A stretch of 64,000 bases of DNA from Pseudomaricurvus sp. HS19 (GTDB taxonomy: Bacteria; Pseudomonadota; Gammaproteobacteria; Pseudomonadales; Cellvibrionaceae), in contig NZ_WVVW01000002.1 in assembly GCF_009857815.1 (NCBI RefSeq), positions 124,001 through 188,000 of the forward strand, given 5' to 3'. Below, piece by piece: positions 10,055 to 19,099 of the stretch (its first letter is position 1; each line of letters opens with the position of its first letter). Under the pieces are notes generated by a model. The model ran no database searches. It was given only the letters and a program-made list of their open reading frames with translations, and was not told the DNA's origin. Position numbers and translations under genes: made by a program.

Positions 10055-10837
10055 TCACACCTGTACCACCGACACCTGCTGACGCACCGGCGTCAAGGCC
10101 GGTCCGAACTGATTGTAGATGGCCACATCCGCCGCATCACGACCATAGCCAACCGCTACATAGCCACCCCGTTTCTGAGCCTGGGTGGCATCGAAGATAT
10201 ACCAACGGTGATTGACGTAGGCTTCGAACCAGGCGTGCAGATCCATGGGCTGTAACCCGTGCAGGTAACCCACCACCAGACGCGCAGGAATACTGAGACT
10301 GCGACAGAGCGCCACTCCCAGGTGAGAGAGATCACGACAAACCCCGGAACGCTGTTGATAAACCTCCACCGCTGAGAGGGATGAAAAACTGCTGCCCGGT
10401 GCGAACGGCACATTGCCCTGCAACCAGCGTTCAATCGCCACCACCTGGTCGTAGCCCGGTAAATGACCTGCAGTAATCTGGCGCGCCAGATCACCGAATC
10501 GATCCGACTCACAAAAGCGACTGGGCAGCAGGTAGCGCAGCACCCGGTCGGGCAGGTTCTGGATTTCCACAAACACACCACCCGGCGTCTGGTCCACCTG
10601 ATCGGCAGTCTCAATACAGGCTGAGGTGGAGATGGTGAAGTTACCCACCGGGGACATCAACCGCTGGCACAAGTTGCCGTACTCATCGGTAAACTCAAAC
10701 GCCGGCACCGCCGGTTGCAGCAGGTACTCTTCACTGGCCACCCACTGCTGGGCCCCGCTGCGTGGTCGCAGCATCAACACAAACGGCGTCGGTATATCGG
10801 TGACAAATTGCAGTTCACAATGGGTCTGTAATTTCAT
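10055..10837 (-). CDS. Transglutaminase-like cysteine protease family protein (second of tandem pair)
   Basis: A 260-residue protein starting at the ATG preceded by GGGAGATCAGGG. The transglutaminase core has the catalytic Cys in [11 protein letters not shown], the His in [11 protein letters not shown] and the Asp in WYIFDAT. An N-terminal beta region of about 140 residues precedes the core. It lies 25 nt downstream of another transglutaminase-like gene on the same strand, so the two form one operon. Bacterial members of this group are often peptidase-like and sit near alpha-E and circularly permuted ATP-grasp genes, but no such partner is present here. Confidence 0.85.
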   Translation of the reverse strand: MKLQTHCELQFVTDIPTPFVLMLRPRSGAQQWVASEEYLLQPAVPAFEFTDEYGNLCQRLMSPVGNFTISTSACIETADQVDQTPGGVFVEIQNLPDRVLRYLLPSRFCESDRFGDLARQITAGHLPGYDQVVAIERWLQGNVPFAPGSSFSSLSAVEVYQQRSGVCRDLSHLGVALCRSLSIPARLVVGYLHGLQPMDLHAWFEAYVNHRWYIFDATQAQKRGGYVAVGYGRDAADVAIYNQFGPALTPVRQQVSVVQV

Positions 10838-10862
10838 CCCTGATCTCCCGCAGTCAGGCCAT

Positions 10863-11723
10863 TCAATCCAATAACGATACCCGCACATCCACCGTCATGC
10901 TTGCGCCGGGCGCGCCGTGATAGGCCCCGGCTACCGGTGGCACCGACCGCGGTGTACGCGCCACGGCCACGGCTATGTGTGCAGGCCCGGCCAGCTTGCC
11001 GATGGTGGGATCGAAACCTTTCCAGCCAGCGCCGGGGATAAAAACTTCCGTCCAGGCATGGGTAGAGCCGGACTGTGCGGTGGTTGCGGCGGTATAAAGG
11101 TAGCCACTGACAAAGCGCGCCGCCAGCCCCAGCCGGCGCGCCGCAATCATCATCAGGTTGGCAAAGTCACGACAGGAACCCGAGCCGCTGAGCAGGGTTT
11201 GGGCGGCGGTTTGCACACCCTCTTCTTCCCGCCTCTGGTAGCGAAATGTGGTGTGGATTTTTTCGTTCAGGCGCAGCAACAGCGCCGCGGTCTGCACCGG
11301 TGTACCCGGCTGCCAGATACCGCTCAACCACTGATCCAGCAGAGCATAGTCCAGCTCTTCAGTGGTACCGAGATAGCCAGCCAATAAAATGCTGTCTTCG
11401 GGCTGATAAGCAAACGGGTAGCTGACCGCGTAATCCGCCACCAGAAAATCATGGGGCAGCTGATCGTATTGCTGGATAATAATCTGGCTGTTGATATTAA
11501 GCGACTGCGCCGCACCCATAAAGATAAAGTTGGCTGTTGCCACACAGTTGCCCTCCACATCCCTGTGCCAACGCAGCCTGGCTTCCGGCACTATGGCCAG
11601 GGTTGAACTTTCAATACGCAGCTCATGCCCTTCACGGGGGCGTATCCTCAATGTATGCGGTAACAGCTGTACTGGCCCGGGAAACTGGTACAAGGTCTGA
11701 TGGACTATCCGGTAACGTTTCAT
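10863..11723 (-). CDS. Transglutaminase family protein with bacterial N-terminal domain (first of tandem pair)
   Basis: A 286-residue protein. Residues 1-80 are the beta-rich bacterial transglutaminase N-terminal region ([14 protein letters not shown], then [15 protein letters not shown]). The core has Cys in [12 protein letters not shown], His in [10 protein letters not shown] and Asp in WKGFDPT, so the triad is intact. It resembles the adjacent downstream protein only in the core and is not a recent duplicate of it. Likely an intracellular peptidase or amidase; substrate unknown. Confidence 0.87.
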   Translation of the reverse strand: MKRYRIVHQTLYQFPGPVQLLPHTLRIRPREGHELRIESSTLAIVPEARLRWHRDVEGNCVATANFIFMGAAQSLNINSQIIIQQYDQLPHDFLVADYAVSYPFAYQPEDSILLAGYLGTTEELDYALLDQWLSGIWQPGTPVQTAALLLRLNEKIHTTFRYQRREEEGVQTAAQTLLSGSGSCRDFANLMMIAARRLGLAARFVSGYLYTAATTAQSGSTHAWTEVFIPGAGWKGFDPTIGKLAGPAHIAVAVARTPRSVPPVAGAYHGAPGASMTVDVRVSLLD

Positions 11724-11766
11724 GCTGCAGCCTGCCCTTTCACCACGCTTTCACCCACGCACACCA

Positions 11767-12672
11767 TTAAGGCTGCGGCCTGAGCCTGCAGACACGGCCT
11801 GACTTGATATAGGGCTCGTCGCACTCCCAGCCGTTCCCCCCCGCATCCAGATGCGCATGCTGCGGCAGCTCTATGAAAGCACAGCGATTCTGCGACTTGC
11901 CGTAACCCCGCAAGCAACGCCAGTCATCGCCGGCAGCTGAAAGAAAAGCGTGCTCTGGTATCCGCACCGCCTCGCAACGGCTTTGCGTCTTGCGGTAGCC
12001 GCGCTGACACTGCCAGCCACTGCCGGAATGATTCAGATAGGCGAACTCCGGCAGCGACATCGGCTCACACCCCTCCCGCGTTTCATTGAAACCCCGCATA
12101 CAACGCCAGCCCTTGCCGGAGCGGGAGTGTTCCGCGATAGCATTGGCGGGAACCACAATGGCCTCGCACCGGTCATCCTTCAATAGGTAACCCGGCTCGC
12201 ACTCCCAGCCGTTGCCATAACGCGCTTCTGTTAAAAACGCGTTTTGCGGCACTTCGATCCTGTCACAGGACGGCTGGCGATCGCCGTAACCACTGCTGAG
12301 TCGATAACCCCGCTGGCACAACCAACCCAGGCCGTACTGGGAATCCAGCAGGTAGGCATTGTCCGGCAGCTGCACCGGGTCACACTGATCCCGCCCCTTC
12401 ACATAACCCCGCTCACAATCCCAGCCACTGCCACTGGAATTCAGATAAGCGTGGGCGGGAAGCGCCATGACTTCGCAACGGTTCTGCACCCGCTCATATC
12501 CACGCACGCAACTCCAGCCGCTGCTGTAGGCGCGCTGGTAAGCGTGTTCGGGTAAGTCCAGCGGCGCCTCATCAGCCAACGCGGGACCAGCCGTCAGACA
12601 GCTGCCGACGACGAGGCATAAGCCCAGCAGAAACCGCCGCAGCGGGGTTTGAATGTTCCGGATCATTTTCAT
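11767..12672 (-). CDS. Secreted protein of eight Cys-rich ~33-residue repeats
   Basis: A 301-residue protein with a Sec signal peptide (RRFLLGLCLVVGSCLTAGPALA). The whole mature part is a series of eight units of about 33 residues. Each begins Leu/Val/Ile-Pro-x-x-Ala-Tyr/Phe-Leu, then Gly-x-Gly-Trp-x-Cys-x-Arg-Gly-Tyr, then a second Cys about 8 residues later. Each unit therefore supplies one probable disulfide. The last unit (LPQHAHLDAGGNGWECDEPY) matches single repeats I recall at the ends of other bacterial secreted proteins. Likely a periplasmic or surface binding protein. Its relation to the transglutaminase pair is unclear. Confidence 0.8.
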   Translation of the reverse strand: MKMIRNIQTPLRRFLLGLCLVVGSCLTAGPALADEAPLDLPEHAYQRAYSSGWSCVRGYERVQNRCEVMALPAHAYLNSSGSGWDCERGYVKGRDQCDPVQLPDNAYLLDSQYGLGWLCQRGYRLSSGYGDRQPSCDRIEVPQNAFLTEARYGNGWECEPGYLLKDDRCEAIVVPANAIAEHSRSGKGWRCMRGFNETREGCEPMSLPEFAYLNHSGSGWQCQRGYRKTQSRCEAVRIPEHAFLSAAGDDWRCLRGYGKSQNRCAFIELPQHAHLDAGGNGWECDEPYIKSGRVCRLRPQP

Positions 12673-13082
12673 GGGATTGATAGCGGCTCCAGTGCCGTCA
12701 TAACGTCTGCGTCAGGCGACGTGTACTGCAACTTCCTGCACCGGGTCGGCGACTTTCATGCGTGGCCTGACAGGCACACGTGGCAGCACTTATTATTCGA
12801 GTTAATACCCGGAAACGAACAGCAGATTTGGTAGATAACCAGTCACAGCGAATCACCATGAACGGTCCAACTGATCCGGGAGAACATGTGGGGTGGACTC
12901 CCCGCCATCAAGGGTCGATAGCGCCAACGCCCGGCAAGATGCCTGTTACCATTATCAGGCTAGACAGCAGATATCCCCCACTATGGGCCCAATGGGTGTA
13001 ACTTACAAGGAGCAGGGCTACCAGACAGAACCGGCTTTCACCTGCAAGCTTCTGCTACAGCTCTTTTGCAGGTCATGCGGAA
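12673..13082. other. Intergenic region without a recognisable gene
   Basis: About 410 bases separate the start of the Cys-repeat protein gene from the end of the LysR gene on the same strand. Short reading frames here show no conserved composition, ribosome-binding site or signal peptide. The region should hold the promoter of the Cys-repeat gene and possibly the end of the LysR transcript. No hairpin with a T-run was seen. Confidence 0.5.
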
Positions 13083-13958
13083 TTACTGGCGCTGAAACCA
13101 ATCATTCATAAAATCAATGCAACTTCTCAAGGTTGGCGGAACAAATTGTCGATTGGGATACATGGCATAGAGAGTTAATAATGGCCGCTCCGCCCGCGGC
13201 AGTATCTCCCGCAGCGCTCCCTTCGCAATGGCTTCGCGAGCCACGAAATCCGGCAAAAAGCCAATCCCGAGGCCATCCTCCAGCACCTGCCGCATAAACA
13301 GGGTGTTATTAACCCGCAGTGAGCCGCTGATGTGTACGCCCTCGTTCAGTGGCCACTCACTGCCACCGCGAAAATAGCTGTACACAAAACAGTTATGGTT
13401 TTGCAGATCAGCCACAGTGCGAATTCGCGGGCGGGATAGCAAATACTCCGGTGCTGCGCACACCAGGTAGCGAAAGGATTTCAGCGGCCGCCCCACGTAA
13501 TTGGAATCCAGCAGGCGACTCACCGCCCGGAACCCCAGGTCGAAACCGTGCTCCACCAGATCCAGACTCTCATCGCTGAGCTGTATGTCCAGCTCGATAT
13601 CCGGATAGGCTTGCATGTATTCGGCAAACATCCGTGACAGATCGGTGATACCCAGCGCCATAGGCGCGTTAATACGCAACTTGCCACGCGGGCTGGACTG
13701 CATATCCTGCACCCAGGCATCGGCATCTTTCATCTGCAGCAACAGCGCGCGTGCGCGTTGCAGGTAGCCCTCCCCTATCGGCGTCAATTGCTGGCTGCGG
13801 GTGGAGCGGTGCAGCAGGCGCGATCCCAGCTCCTCCTCCAGCCGCCTCAGCTCCTTGCTGATCATGGAAGTCGTGACATTCATCTCCTCCGCCACGCTGG
13901 TGAAGCTGCCCGCATCCACCACCCTCACAAACAGTTCCATAGCGCGTAGCTTATCCAT
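13083..13958 (-). CDS. LysR family transcriptional regulator
   Basis: A 291-residue LysR protein. The start is the ATG with GGAG six bases upstream; an ATG seven codons earlier is less likely. The N-terminal winged helix is clear (MELFVRVVDAGSFTSVAEEM ... SMISKELRRLEEELGSRLL). The C-terminal effector domain is type-2 periplasmic-binding-protein-like. It is transcribed divergently from the GST operon across 120 bp, the usual arrangement for a LysR regulator and its target. A GTTAAC-N4-ATTAAA element in that gap is a candidate operator. The inducer is unknown. Confidence 0.93.
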   Translation of the reverse strand: MDKLRAMELFVRVVDAGSFTSVAEEMNVTTSMISKELRRLEEELGSRLLHRSTRSQQLTPIGEGYLQRARALLLQMKDADAWVQDMQSSPRGKLRINAPMALGITDLSRMFAEYMQAYPDIELDIQLSDESLDLVEHGFDLGFRAVSRLLDSNYVGRPLKSFRYLVCAAPEYLLSRPRIRTVADLQNHNCFVYSYFRGGSEWPLNEGVHISGSLRVNNTLFMRQVLEDGLGIGFLPDFVAREAIAKGALREILPRAERPLLTLYAMYPNRQFVPPTLRSCIDFMNDWFQRQ

Positions 13959-13982
13959 ACGGCGCTCCATTATTTCCATATT

Positions 13983-13998
13983 GTTAACAGTGATTAAA
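13983..13998. promoter_or_regulatory. Candidate operator GTTAAC-N4-ATTAAA
   Basis: A partly palindromic element lies in the divergent promoter between the LysR gene and the GST operon. Its core TAA-N6-TTA also occurs in three other intergenic gaps of this window. Binding by the adjacent LysR regulator is a reasonable guess but is not shown. Confidence 0.3.
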
Positions 13999-14078
13999 CA
14001 TTATTGCCGTTTTTTGATAGCGGGAAAAGTCGCACACTGGGAACCATTGCTGACTAACCCCACCCAGGAGAACCCCGC

Positions 14079-14693
14079 ATGTACACACTCTATTTCCTGC
14101 CCGGCGCCTGCTCACTGGCCACCCAGGTTGTTCTGAATGAACTCGCGCAACCGGTACGCCTGATTCACAAACAGGATGCGGAAAACTTTCAGGAACTCAA
14201 CCCCGCTGGCACCGTACCGGTACTGAAGCACGACGGGCAGGTACTCAACGAGGGCGTCGCCATCTTGCTCCAGCTGCTGCAACAGCATGACAACCCCTTG
14301 CTGCCTTCCGGATCAACAGAAAAGCAGCGCGCCATTGAAGACATGATGTTCGCCAATGCGTCCATGCACCCGGCCTATGGGCGCCTCTTTTTTCTTGAGA
14401 ACAACCTGAATGCAACAGCGCATAAGCAACAGGCGTTTCAAGCTGCAGCCAGCGCCATCAACCACCTCTGGTCGGTGGTGGAAACCAAACTGGGGAAGCA
14501 GGCTTTTCTTGGGGGCGACACTCTCTCGCCGGCTGACATCATGCTGACGGTGTATTCCCGCTGGGGCGGACTCTTCCCCGTAGACATTGTCATCGGCCCC
14601 CGCACCCGTGCCATGATCAACCGGGTCATACAGCGAGACAGTTTTCAGCTCGCCCTGCAACGGGAAGCCAACTACGCTACCAGCGCGGCTTGA
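14079..14693 (+). CDS. Glutathione S-transferase
   Basis: A 204-residue GST preceded by CCAGGAGAACCCC. The thioredoxin-like N-terminal domain starts MYTLYFLPGACSLATQVVL, with the Ser/Cys-type active-site region GACS of beta-class bacterial GSTs. The cis-Pro segment is GTVPVLKHDG followed by LNEGVAILLQ. The C-terminal helical domain contains FLGGDTLSPADIML, the conserved N-capping motif with Asp. It is the first gene of a four-gene operon with an NTF2-like protein, a tautomerase and nitronate monooxygenase, suggesting detoxification of electrophilic or nitro compounds. Confidence 0.92.
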   Translation: MYTLYFLPGACSLATQVVLNELAQPVRLIHKQDAENFQELNPAGTVPVLKHDGQVLNEGVAILLQLLQQHDNPLLPSGSTEKQRAIEDMMFANASMHPAYGRLFFLENNLNATAHKQQAFQAAASAINHLWSVVETKLGKQAFLGGDTLSPADIMLTVYSRWGGLFPVDIVIGPRTRAMINRVIQRDSFQLALQREANYATSAA

Positions 14694-14704
14694 GGAACGG
14701 GGCC

Positions 14705-15061
14705 ATGGATGACAAGGCGCTGATTACGACCCTGGTGGAGCAATACTTTTACGGGCTGCATTATGGTGAGGCTGATGTACTCTCCGCCCTGTTTCACCCG
14801 GATTGTGTGCTCAAGGCACCGGGGCTGCGCCGGGATCTGTCACAATGGCTGCAACAGGTGCGCCAGCGACCGGTACCGGCAGCCAGCAATCACCCATGGC
14901 ACTACCGCTTGTTGAAGCTGGACATTGACGGCGAGCAGGCCATGGCAAAAATCAATTGCCCGCTGCCACACGGACATTTCATCGATTACCTGGGTCTGCT
15001 CCGTGAAGAGGGTAAATGGCTTATCGTCAACAAGATGTATGCGGTCAGGGAGGAGGTGTAG
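14705..15061 (+). CDS. NTF2-like/putative lumazine-binding domain protein
   Basis: A 118-residue protein starting at the ATG behind GAGGAACGGGG, 11 nt after the GST stop. The pattern of an N-terminal helix (VEQYFYGLHYGEADVLSALF), then HPDCVLKAPG and a final sheet (FIDYLGLLREEGKWLIVNK), is that of the NTF2-like, SnoaL/lumazine-binding superfamily. These small cone-shaped proteins bind ligands or act as isomerases. No decisive catalytic residue can be named. Confidence 0.8.
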   Translation: MDDKALITTLVEQYFYGLHYGEADVLSALFHPDCVLKAPGLRRDLSQWLQQVRQRPVPAASNHPWHYRLLKLDIDGEQAMAKINCPLPHGHFIDYLGLLREEGKWLIVNKMYAVREEV

Positions 15062-15063
15062 TT

Positions 15064-15276
15064 ATGCCCTATATCAATATCAGGATCACCGACGAAGAGG
15101 TGAGTCGCACACAAAAAACGCAGCTGATTCACGGCGTGACTCAATTGCTGGTCGACATCCTCAACAAGGACCCGGCCACCACCCATGTGGTGATCGATGT
15201 GGTTCCTACGGATAATTGGGGCGTTGGCGGAAAGCCGGTAAGCCTTCTGCGGCAACAACCAACAGCCGACCACTAA
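15064..15276 (+). CDS. 4-oxalocrotonate tautomerase family protein
   Basis: A 70-residue protein starting two bases after the preceding stop, with GAGGAGGTG as ribosome-binding site. After Met removal it begins with Pro, the catalytic base of the tautomerase superfamily (MPYINIRITDEE). THVVIDVVPTDNWGVGG is the conserved second beta segment and hairpin. The short length fits hexameric 4-OT. It probably tautomerises an intermediate made in the same pathway as the flanking enzymes. Confidence 0.93.
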   Translation: MPYINIRITDEEVSRTQKTQLIHGVTQLLVDILNKDPATTHVVIDVVPTDNWGVGGKPVSLLRQQPTADH

Positions 15277-15295
15277 CAGAGGGAGCGTTACTGCT

Positions 15296-16342
15296 ATGAT
15301 CGGCCCACAATTTACCGACCTGTTCGGTGTTGAATACCCACTGATCCAGGCACCCATGGCAGGCGCCCAGGACCACCGCCTGGCGGTTGCGGTGAGCCAG
15401 GCGGGGGGATTGGGATCCATCCCCTGTGCAACACTGGATGCCGATGCCATAAAGCGTGAAGTGTCCGCCTTTCGCGCGCAAAGCGAACATCCTCTTAATC
15501 TGAATTTTTTCTGTCACCAGCCCCCTGCTGTTAATCACAACGACCTGCAGGAATGGTATGCACTGCTGGCGCCTTACTGCGCAGAGCTGGATGTGGACGT
15601 AAGCCGGATCAGTACAACGCCAGCCCGTCATCCCTTCAACAGCGACCTGACCGACGTGGTGGAAGAGCTGCAACCGGAAGTGGTGAGCTTTCATTTCGGC
15701 CTGCCCGAGCCCGGGCTGTTGCAACGTGTTCGGGCCAGTGGGGCAAGGGTTATTGCCAGCGCCACCACCACAGACGAGGCGCTGTGGCTGCAAGCCCGGG
15801 GCGCGGATGCCGTCATTGTGCAGGGCACCGAAGCAGGCGGACATCGCGGCCATTTCCTCAGCCACGATTTGCATGTGCAGGAGAGCACGCTGTCGCTGTT
15901 GCCCAAAGTCGTCGCGCAACTGGAGATTCCGGTGATCGCCGCCGGCGGCATCGCCAGTCAGGCAGAGATTGCCGCCGTTATGGCACTGGGCGCCGCCGGT
16001 GTGCAGATTGGCACCGCTTACCTGCTGTGCACGGAATCCATGATCAGTCCATTGCACCGTCTGGCTCTGATGTCAGAACCAGGCTTGCAGACTGAGATCA
16101 CCAACGTCTTTACCGGGCGTCCTGCGCGGGGCATCGTCAATCGCTTGATGAAAGAAATTGGTCCCCTCTGCGACAAGGCGCCGGCTTTTCCACTGGCGGC
16201 GAATCTGGTGAACGCGCTGCGAGCAGCGGCAGAGCAAAACGGCAGCGCCGATTTTTCCCCGCTGTGGTCAGGTGAGAACAGGGCTGGTTGCCGGGAAGTC
16301 TCTGCTACGGAACTTACACATCAGTTAATGGGATTGCTGTAA
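15296..16342 (+). CDS. Nitronate monooxygenase (NMO/2-nitropropane dioxygenase family)
   Basis: A 348-residue TIM-barrel flavoprotein. The N-terminal PLIQAPMAG motif and the FMN-binding motifs GTEAGGHRG and AAGGIAS, followed by LGAAGVQIGTAYLL, identify the NMO/IMPDH-like fold. Family enzymes oxidise alkyl nitronates such as propionate-3-nitronate using FMN and O2. It ends the GST operon and is followed at once by a strong bidirectional terminator. Substrate range cannot be predicted. Confidence 0.92.
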   Translation: MIGPQFTDLFGVEYPLIQAPMAGAQDHRLAVAVSQAGGLGSIPCATLDADAIKREVSAFRAQSEHPLNLNFFCHQPPAVNHNDLQEWYALLAPYCAELDVDVSRISTTPARHPFNSDLTDVVEELQPEVVSFHFGLPEPGLLQRVRASGARVIASATTTDEALWLQARGADAVIVQGTEAGGHRGHFLSHDLHVQESTLSLLPKVVAQLEIPVIAAGGIASQAEIAAVMALGAAGVQIGTAYLLCTESMISPLHRLALMSEPGLQTEITNVFTGRPARGIVNRLMKEIGPLCDKAPAFPLAANLVNALRAAAEQNGSADFSPLWSGENRAGCREVSATELTHQLMGLL

Positions 16343-16354
16343 GGTAATAATGCC

Positions 16355-16400
16355 GTGCAATAAAAAAGGCGGGTACTGCTACCCGCCTTTTTTATTGCAC
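16355..16400. terminator. Bidirectional intrinsic terminator with 21-bp perfect stem
   Basis: A 21-base arm (16355-16375) pairs perfectly with 16380-16400 across a CTGC loop. The stem contains GGCGGGTA flanked by A/T tracts, so it gives a GC stem followed by a U-run in either direction. It lies between the converging nitronate monooxygenase gene and parE. Confidence 0.95.
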
Positions 16401-16418
16401 GATAACCCGGCATTCAAC

Positions 16419-18326
16419 TCAGTTGTTCACCGCCACTTCCATTCCGGTATCTGCCAGGTTGCCCTTCTCTTCCAGCCACACCTTGCGATCCGAAGCGCGC
16501 TTCTTACCCAGCAGCATGTCCAGCACCTGATTGGTATCGTCGCCCGGCTCAATGCGCAGCTGCACCAGCCTGCGGGTATCCGGATCCATGGTGGTCTCCC
16601 GCAATTGCAGCGGATTCATTTCACCCAGGCCCTTAAAGCGCTGTACGCCGATGCTGCCTTTTTTCTTCTCCGCCTTGATACGGTGGATCACACCCTCCTT
16701 CTCGGCATCGTCGAGGGCGTAGTAGACCTCCTTGCCGATATCGATGCGGTAGAGCGGCGGCATGGCCACATAGACGTGACCGGCGGCTACCATGGCCTTG
16801 AAGTGACGCACAAACAGGGCGCAGATCAGGGTGGCGATGTGCAACCCGTCGGAGTCGGCATCGGCGAGGATACAGACCTTGTGGTAGCGCAGGTTGGAGA
16901 GATCGTCGGAGCCGGGATCAATCCCCAGAGCCACCGAGATGTCGTGAATCTCCTGTGACCCCAGCACCTCCTGGCTGTCCACTTCCCAACTGTTGAGGAT
17001 CTTGCCCCGCAGCGGCAGGATGGCCTGGAACTCGCGGTCGCGGGCCTGCTTGGCGGAGCCGCCGGCGGAGTCACCCTCCACCAGGAACAGCTCACTGCGC
17101 TCCGGCTCGCCACTGGAGCAGTCCGCCAGTTTGCCCGGCAGTGCCGGCCCCTGGGTAATCTTCTTGCGCGCCACTTTCTTGCTGGAACGCACCCGCTTCT
17201 GGGCGTTGCTGATGCAGTACTCTGCCAGCTTGTCACCGTCCTCGGTGTGCTGGTTGAGCCACAGGCTGAAGGAGTCTTTCACTACCCCGGAGACAAACGC
17301 CGCCGCCTCGCGGGAGGAGAGGCGCTCCTTGGTCTGGCCGGAAAACTGTGGGTCCGCCAATTTGGAAGAGAGCACAAAACAGCAGTTGGCCCAGATATCC
17401 TCCGGTGCCAGTTTGACACCACGGGGCAGCAGGTTGCGGAATTCACAAAACTCCCGCAGCGCGTCCAGCAGACCGGTACGCAGGCCGTTGACGTGGGTAC
17501 CGCCCTGGGCGGTAGGAATCAGGTTAACGTAGCTCTCCTGGATCAGCTCACCGCCTTCCGGCAGCCACTGTACCGCCCAGTCGGCGGCTTCGGTATCGGC
17601 GCTGAAACTGCCCACAAAGGGTTCCGCGGGCAGGTTCTCCCAGCCGTTGGTGGAGGCGGAGAGGTAGTCCTTGAGACCATCCTCGTAGTACCACTCGTCG
17701 GTTTCGCCGCTCTGCTCATCCTTGAACACCACCCTCAGGCCTGGACACAGCACCGCCTTGGCGCGCAGTACGTGGCGCAGCCGTGACACAGAGAACTTGT
17801 TGGAGTCGAAGTATTGAGGATCCGGCAGGAAGCGCACGCTGGTACCGGTATTGCGCTTGCCACAGCTGTCGATCACCGCCAGGTCACTGGCCTTGTTACC
17901 ATCCTTGAAACCGATGCGGTGCACCTGGCCGTCGCGCTTGATGGTCACTTCCAGCGCCTTGGAGAGGGCATTGACCACGGACACGCCCACACCGTGCAGG
18001 CCGCCGGAGAACTGATAGTTTTTATTGGAGAATTTACCGCCGGCATGGAGGGTGGAGAGGATCACTTCCACACCCGGCTTGCCCTGCTCAGGATGGATAT
18101 CCACCGGCATACCGCGGCCGTCATCGGAGCAGGTGAGGGAGTGGTCCTTGTGCAGGATCACTTCGATATTTCTGGCGTGCCCCGCCAGTGCCTCATCGAC
18201 GCTGTTGTCGATCACTTCCTGAGCCAGGTGGTTGGGGCGGGTGGTTTCGGTGTACATACCGGGGCGTTTTTTGACCGGATCCAGCCCCGTTAAAACTTCA
18301 ATATCCTGAGCGGTATAGTTCGACAT
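16419..18326 (-). CDS. parE: DNA topoisomerase IV subunit B
   Basis: A 635-residue type IIA topoisomerase ATPase subunit. The GHKL ATP-binding motif is EVIDNSVDEALAGHA, followed by DDGRGMPVDIH. GGLHGVGVSVVNALS is the ATP lid. The TOPRIM region has EGDSAGGSAKQARDREFQA and later DADSDGLHI, which bind Mg2+. Its length matches ParE rather than GyrB, and the neighbours yqiA and cpdA confirm parE. It works with ParC to decatenate daughter chromosomes. Confidence 0.98.
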   Translation of the reverse strand: MSNYTAQDIEVLTGLDPVKKRPGMYTETTRPNHLAQEVIDNSVDEALAGHARNIEVILHKDHSLTCSDDGRGMPVDIHPEQGKPGVEVILSTLHAGGKFSNKNYQFSGGLHGVGVSVVNALSKALEVTIKRDGQVHRIGFKDGNKASDLAVIDSCGKRNTGTSVRFLPDPQYFDSNKFSVSRLRHVLRAKAVLCPGLRVVFKDEQSGETDEWYYEDGLKDYLSASTNGWENLPAEPFVGSFSADTEAADWAVQWLPEGGELIQESYVNLIPTAQGGTHVNGLRTGLLDALREFCEFRNLLPRGVKLAPEDIWANCCFVLSSKLADPQFSGQTKERLSSREAAAFVSGVVKDSFSLWLNQHTEDGDKLAEYCISNAQKRVRSSKKVARKKITQGPALPGKLADCSSGEPERSELFLVEGDSAGGSAKQARDREFQAILPLRGKILNSWEVDSQEVLGSQEIHDISVALGIDPGSDDLSNLRYHKVCILADADSDGLHIATLICALFVRHFKAMVAAGHVYVAMPPLYRIDIGKEVYYALDDAEKEGVIHRIKAEKKKGSIGVQRFKGLGEMNPLQLRETTMDPDTRRLVQLRIEPGDDTNQVLDMLLGKKRASDRKVWLEEKGNLADTGMEVAVNN

Positions 18327-18447
18327 AGAGTGGTGTCTGTATTACTGCGTGAATGTCTTTATGGAATTGGTGCATGACGAGGAGGCAGTTGTACCACAAT
18401 CACCTCGCCAGTGGCACCTGCGGAACCTCGAATTGGGGGATCGGGAA

Positions 18448-19035
18448 TCAGGAGCGCCCGGGGAAAAGGAACTGGACGATATCCGGCAGAAAACGCTCGA
18501 AACCCTGGAAACCGTGGTCGCCGCCCTCTTCAATGGTCTGCCGGCAACCGGCATAGCGGGCTTCGGCCTCGCGGTAGTCGAGGGTCTCGTCACCGGTCTG
18601 GGCCAGCAGCCAGTAGCGGCTCAGGTCCCGCAGCGGCTGGCAGTAGGCATCCCGGAACTGGCCGGCGTGCACCTCGGTCATGGTGTAGACGTCATCGGTG
18701 TGGAAATTGTGCTGTGGCACGCCACATACACGGTGCACCAGCTCGAAAGGACGCACCGAAGGGTTGATCAGCACCGCCCGGTGACCGAAGTGCTCCACCA
18801 GCCAGGTACTCCAGAAGCCCCCCAGCGAGCTGCCGACAAAACCGATATCCGGCTCGCCCTCCAGCTCCGCCATCAACTCCCGTAACTGGTGCTGGGTTTC
18901 CAGCGGATAGGGGCAGAGGTAGGGGCAGCGATAGTCGATGTCGGGGGCATGCTCCGCCAGCCAGCGCGCCGTGAGCTCGGCCTTGACCGATTGCGGTGAA
19001 CTGAGGAAGCCATGGATGTAAATCAGGGTAGCCAT
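18448..19035 (-). CDS. yqiA: YqiA-type alpha/beta-fold esterase
   Basis: A 195-residue small esterase of the UPF0227/YqiA type. It opens MATLIYIHGFLSSPQSVKAE with the oxyanion HGF motif, and the nucleophile elbow is FVGSSLGGFWSTWL. The acidic member is probably in LLAQTGDETLDYREA and the His in GGDHGFQGFE. E. coli YqiA shows esterase activity on short acyl chains. It sits between cpdA and parE, as in many gammaproteobacteria. Its physiological substrate is unknown. Confidence 0.9.
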   Translation of the reverse strand: MATLIYIHGFLSSPQSVKAELTARWLAEHAPDIDYRCPYLCPYPLETQHQLRELMAELEGEPDIGFVGSSLGGFWSTWLVEHFGHRAVLINPSVRPFELVHRVCGVPQHNFHTDDVYTMTEVHAGQFRDAYCQPLRDLSRYWLLAQTGDETLDYREAEARYAGCRQTIEEGGDHGFQGFERFLPDIVQFLFPGRS

Positions 19036-19099
19036 ACCGGAGCCTGTGCGTTGGGCGGACTAACGATGTGCGCAGACCTTTGCGGCTGCCTGCGTCAGG

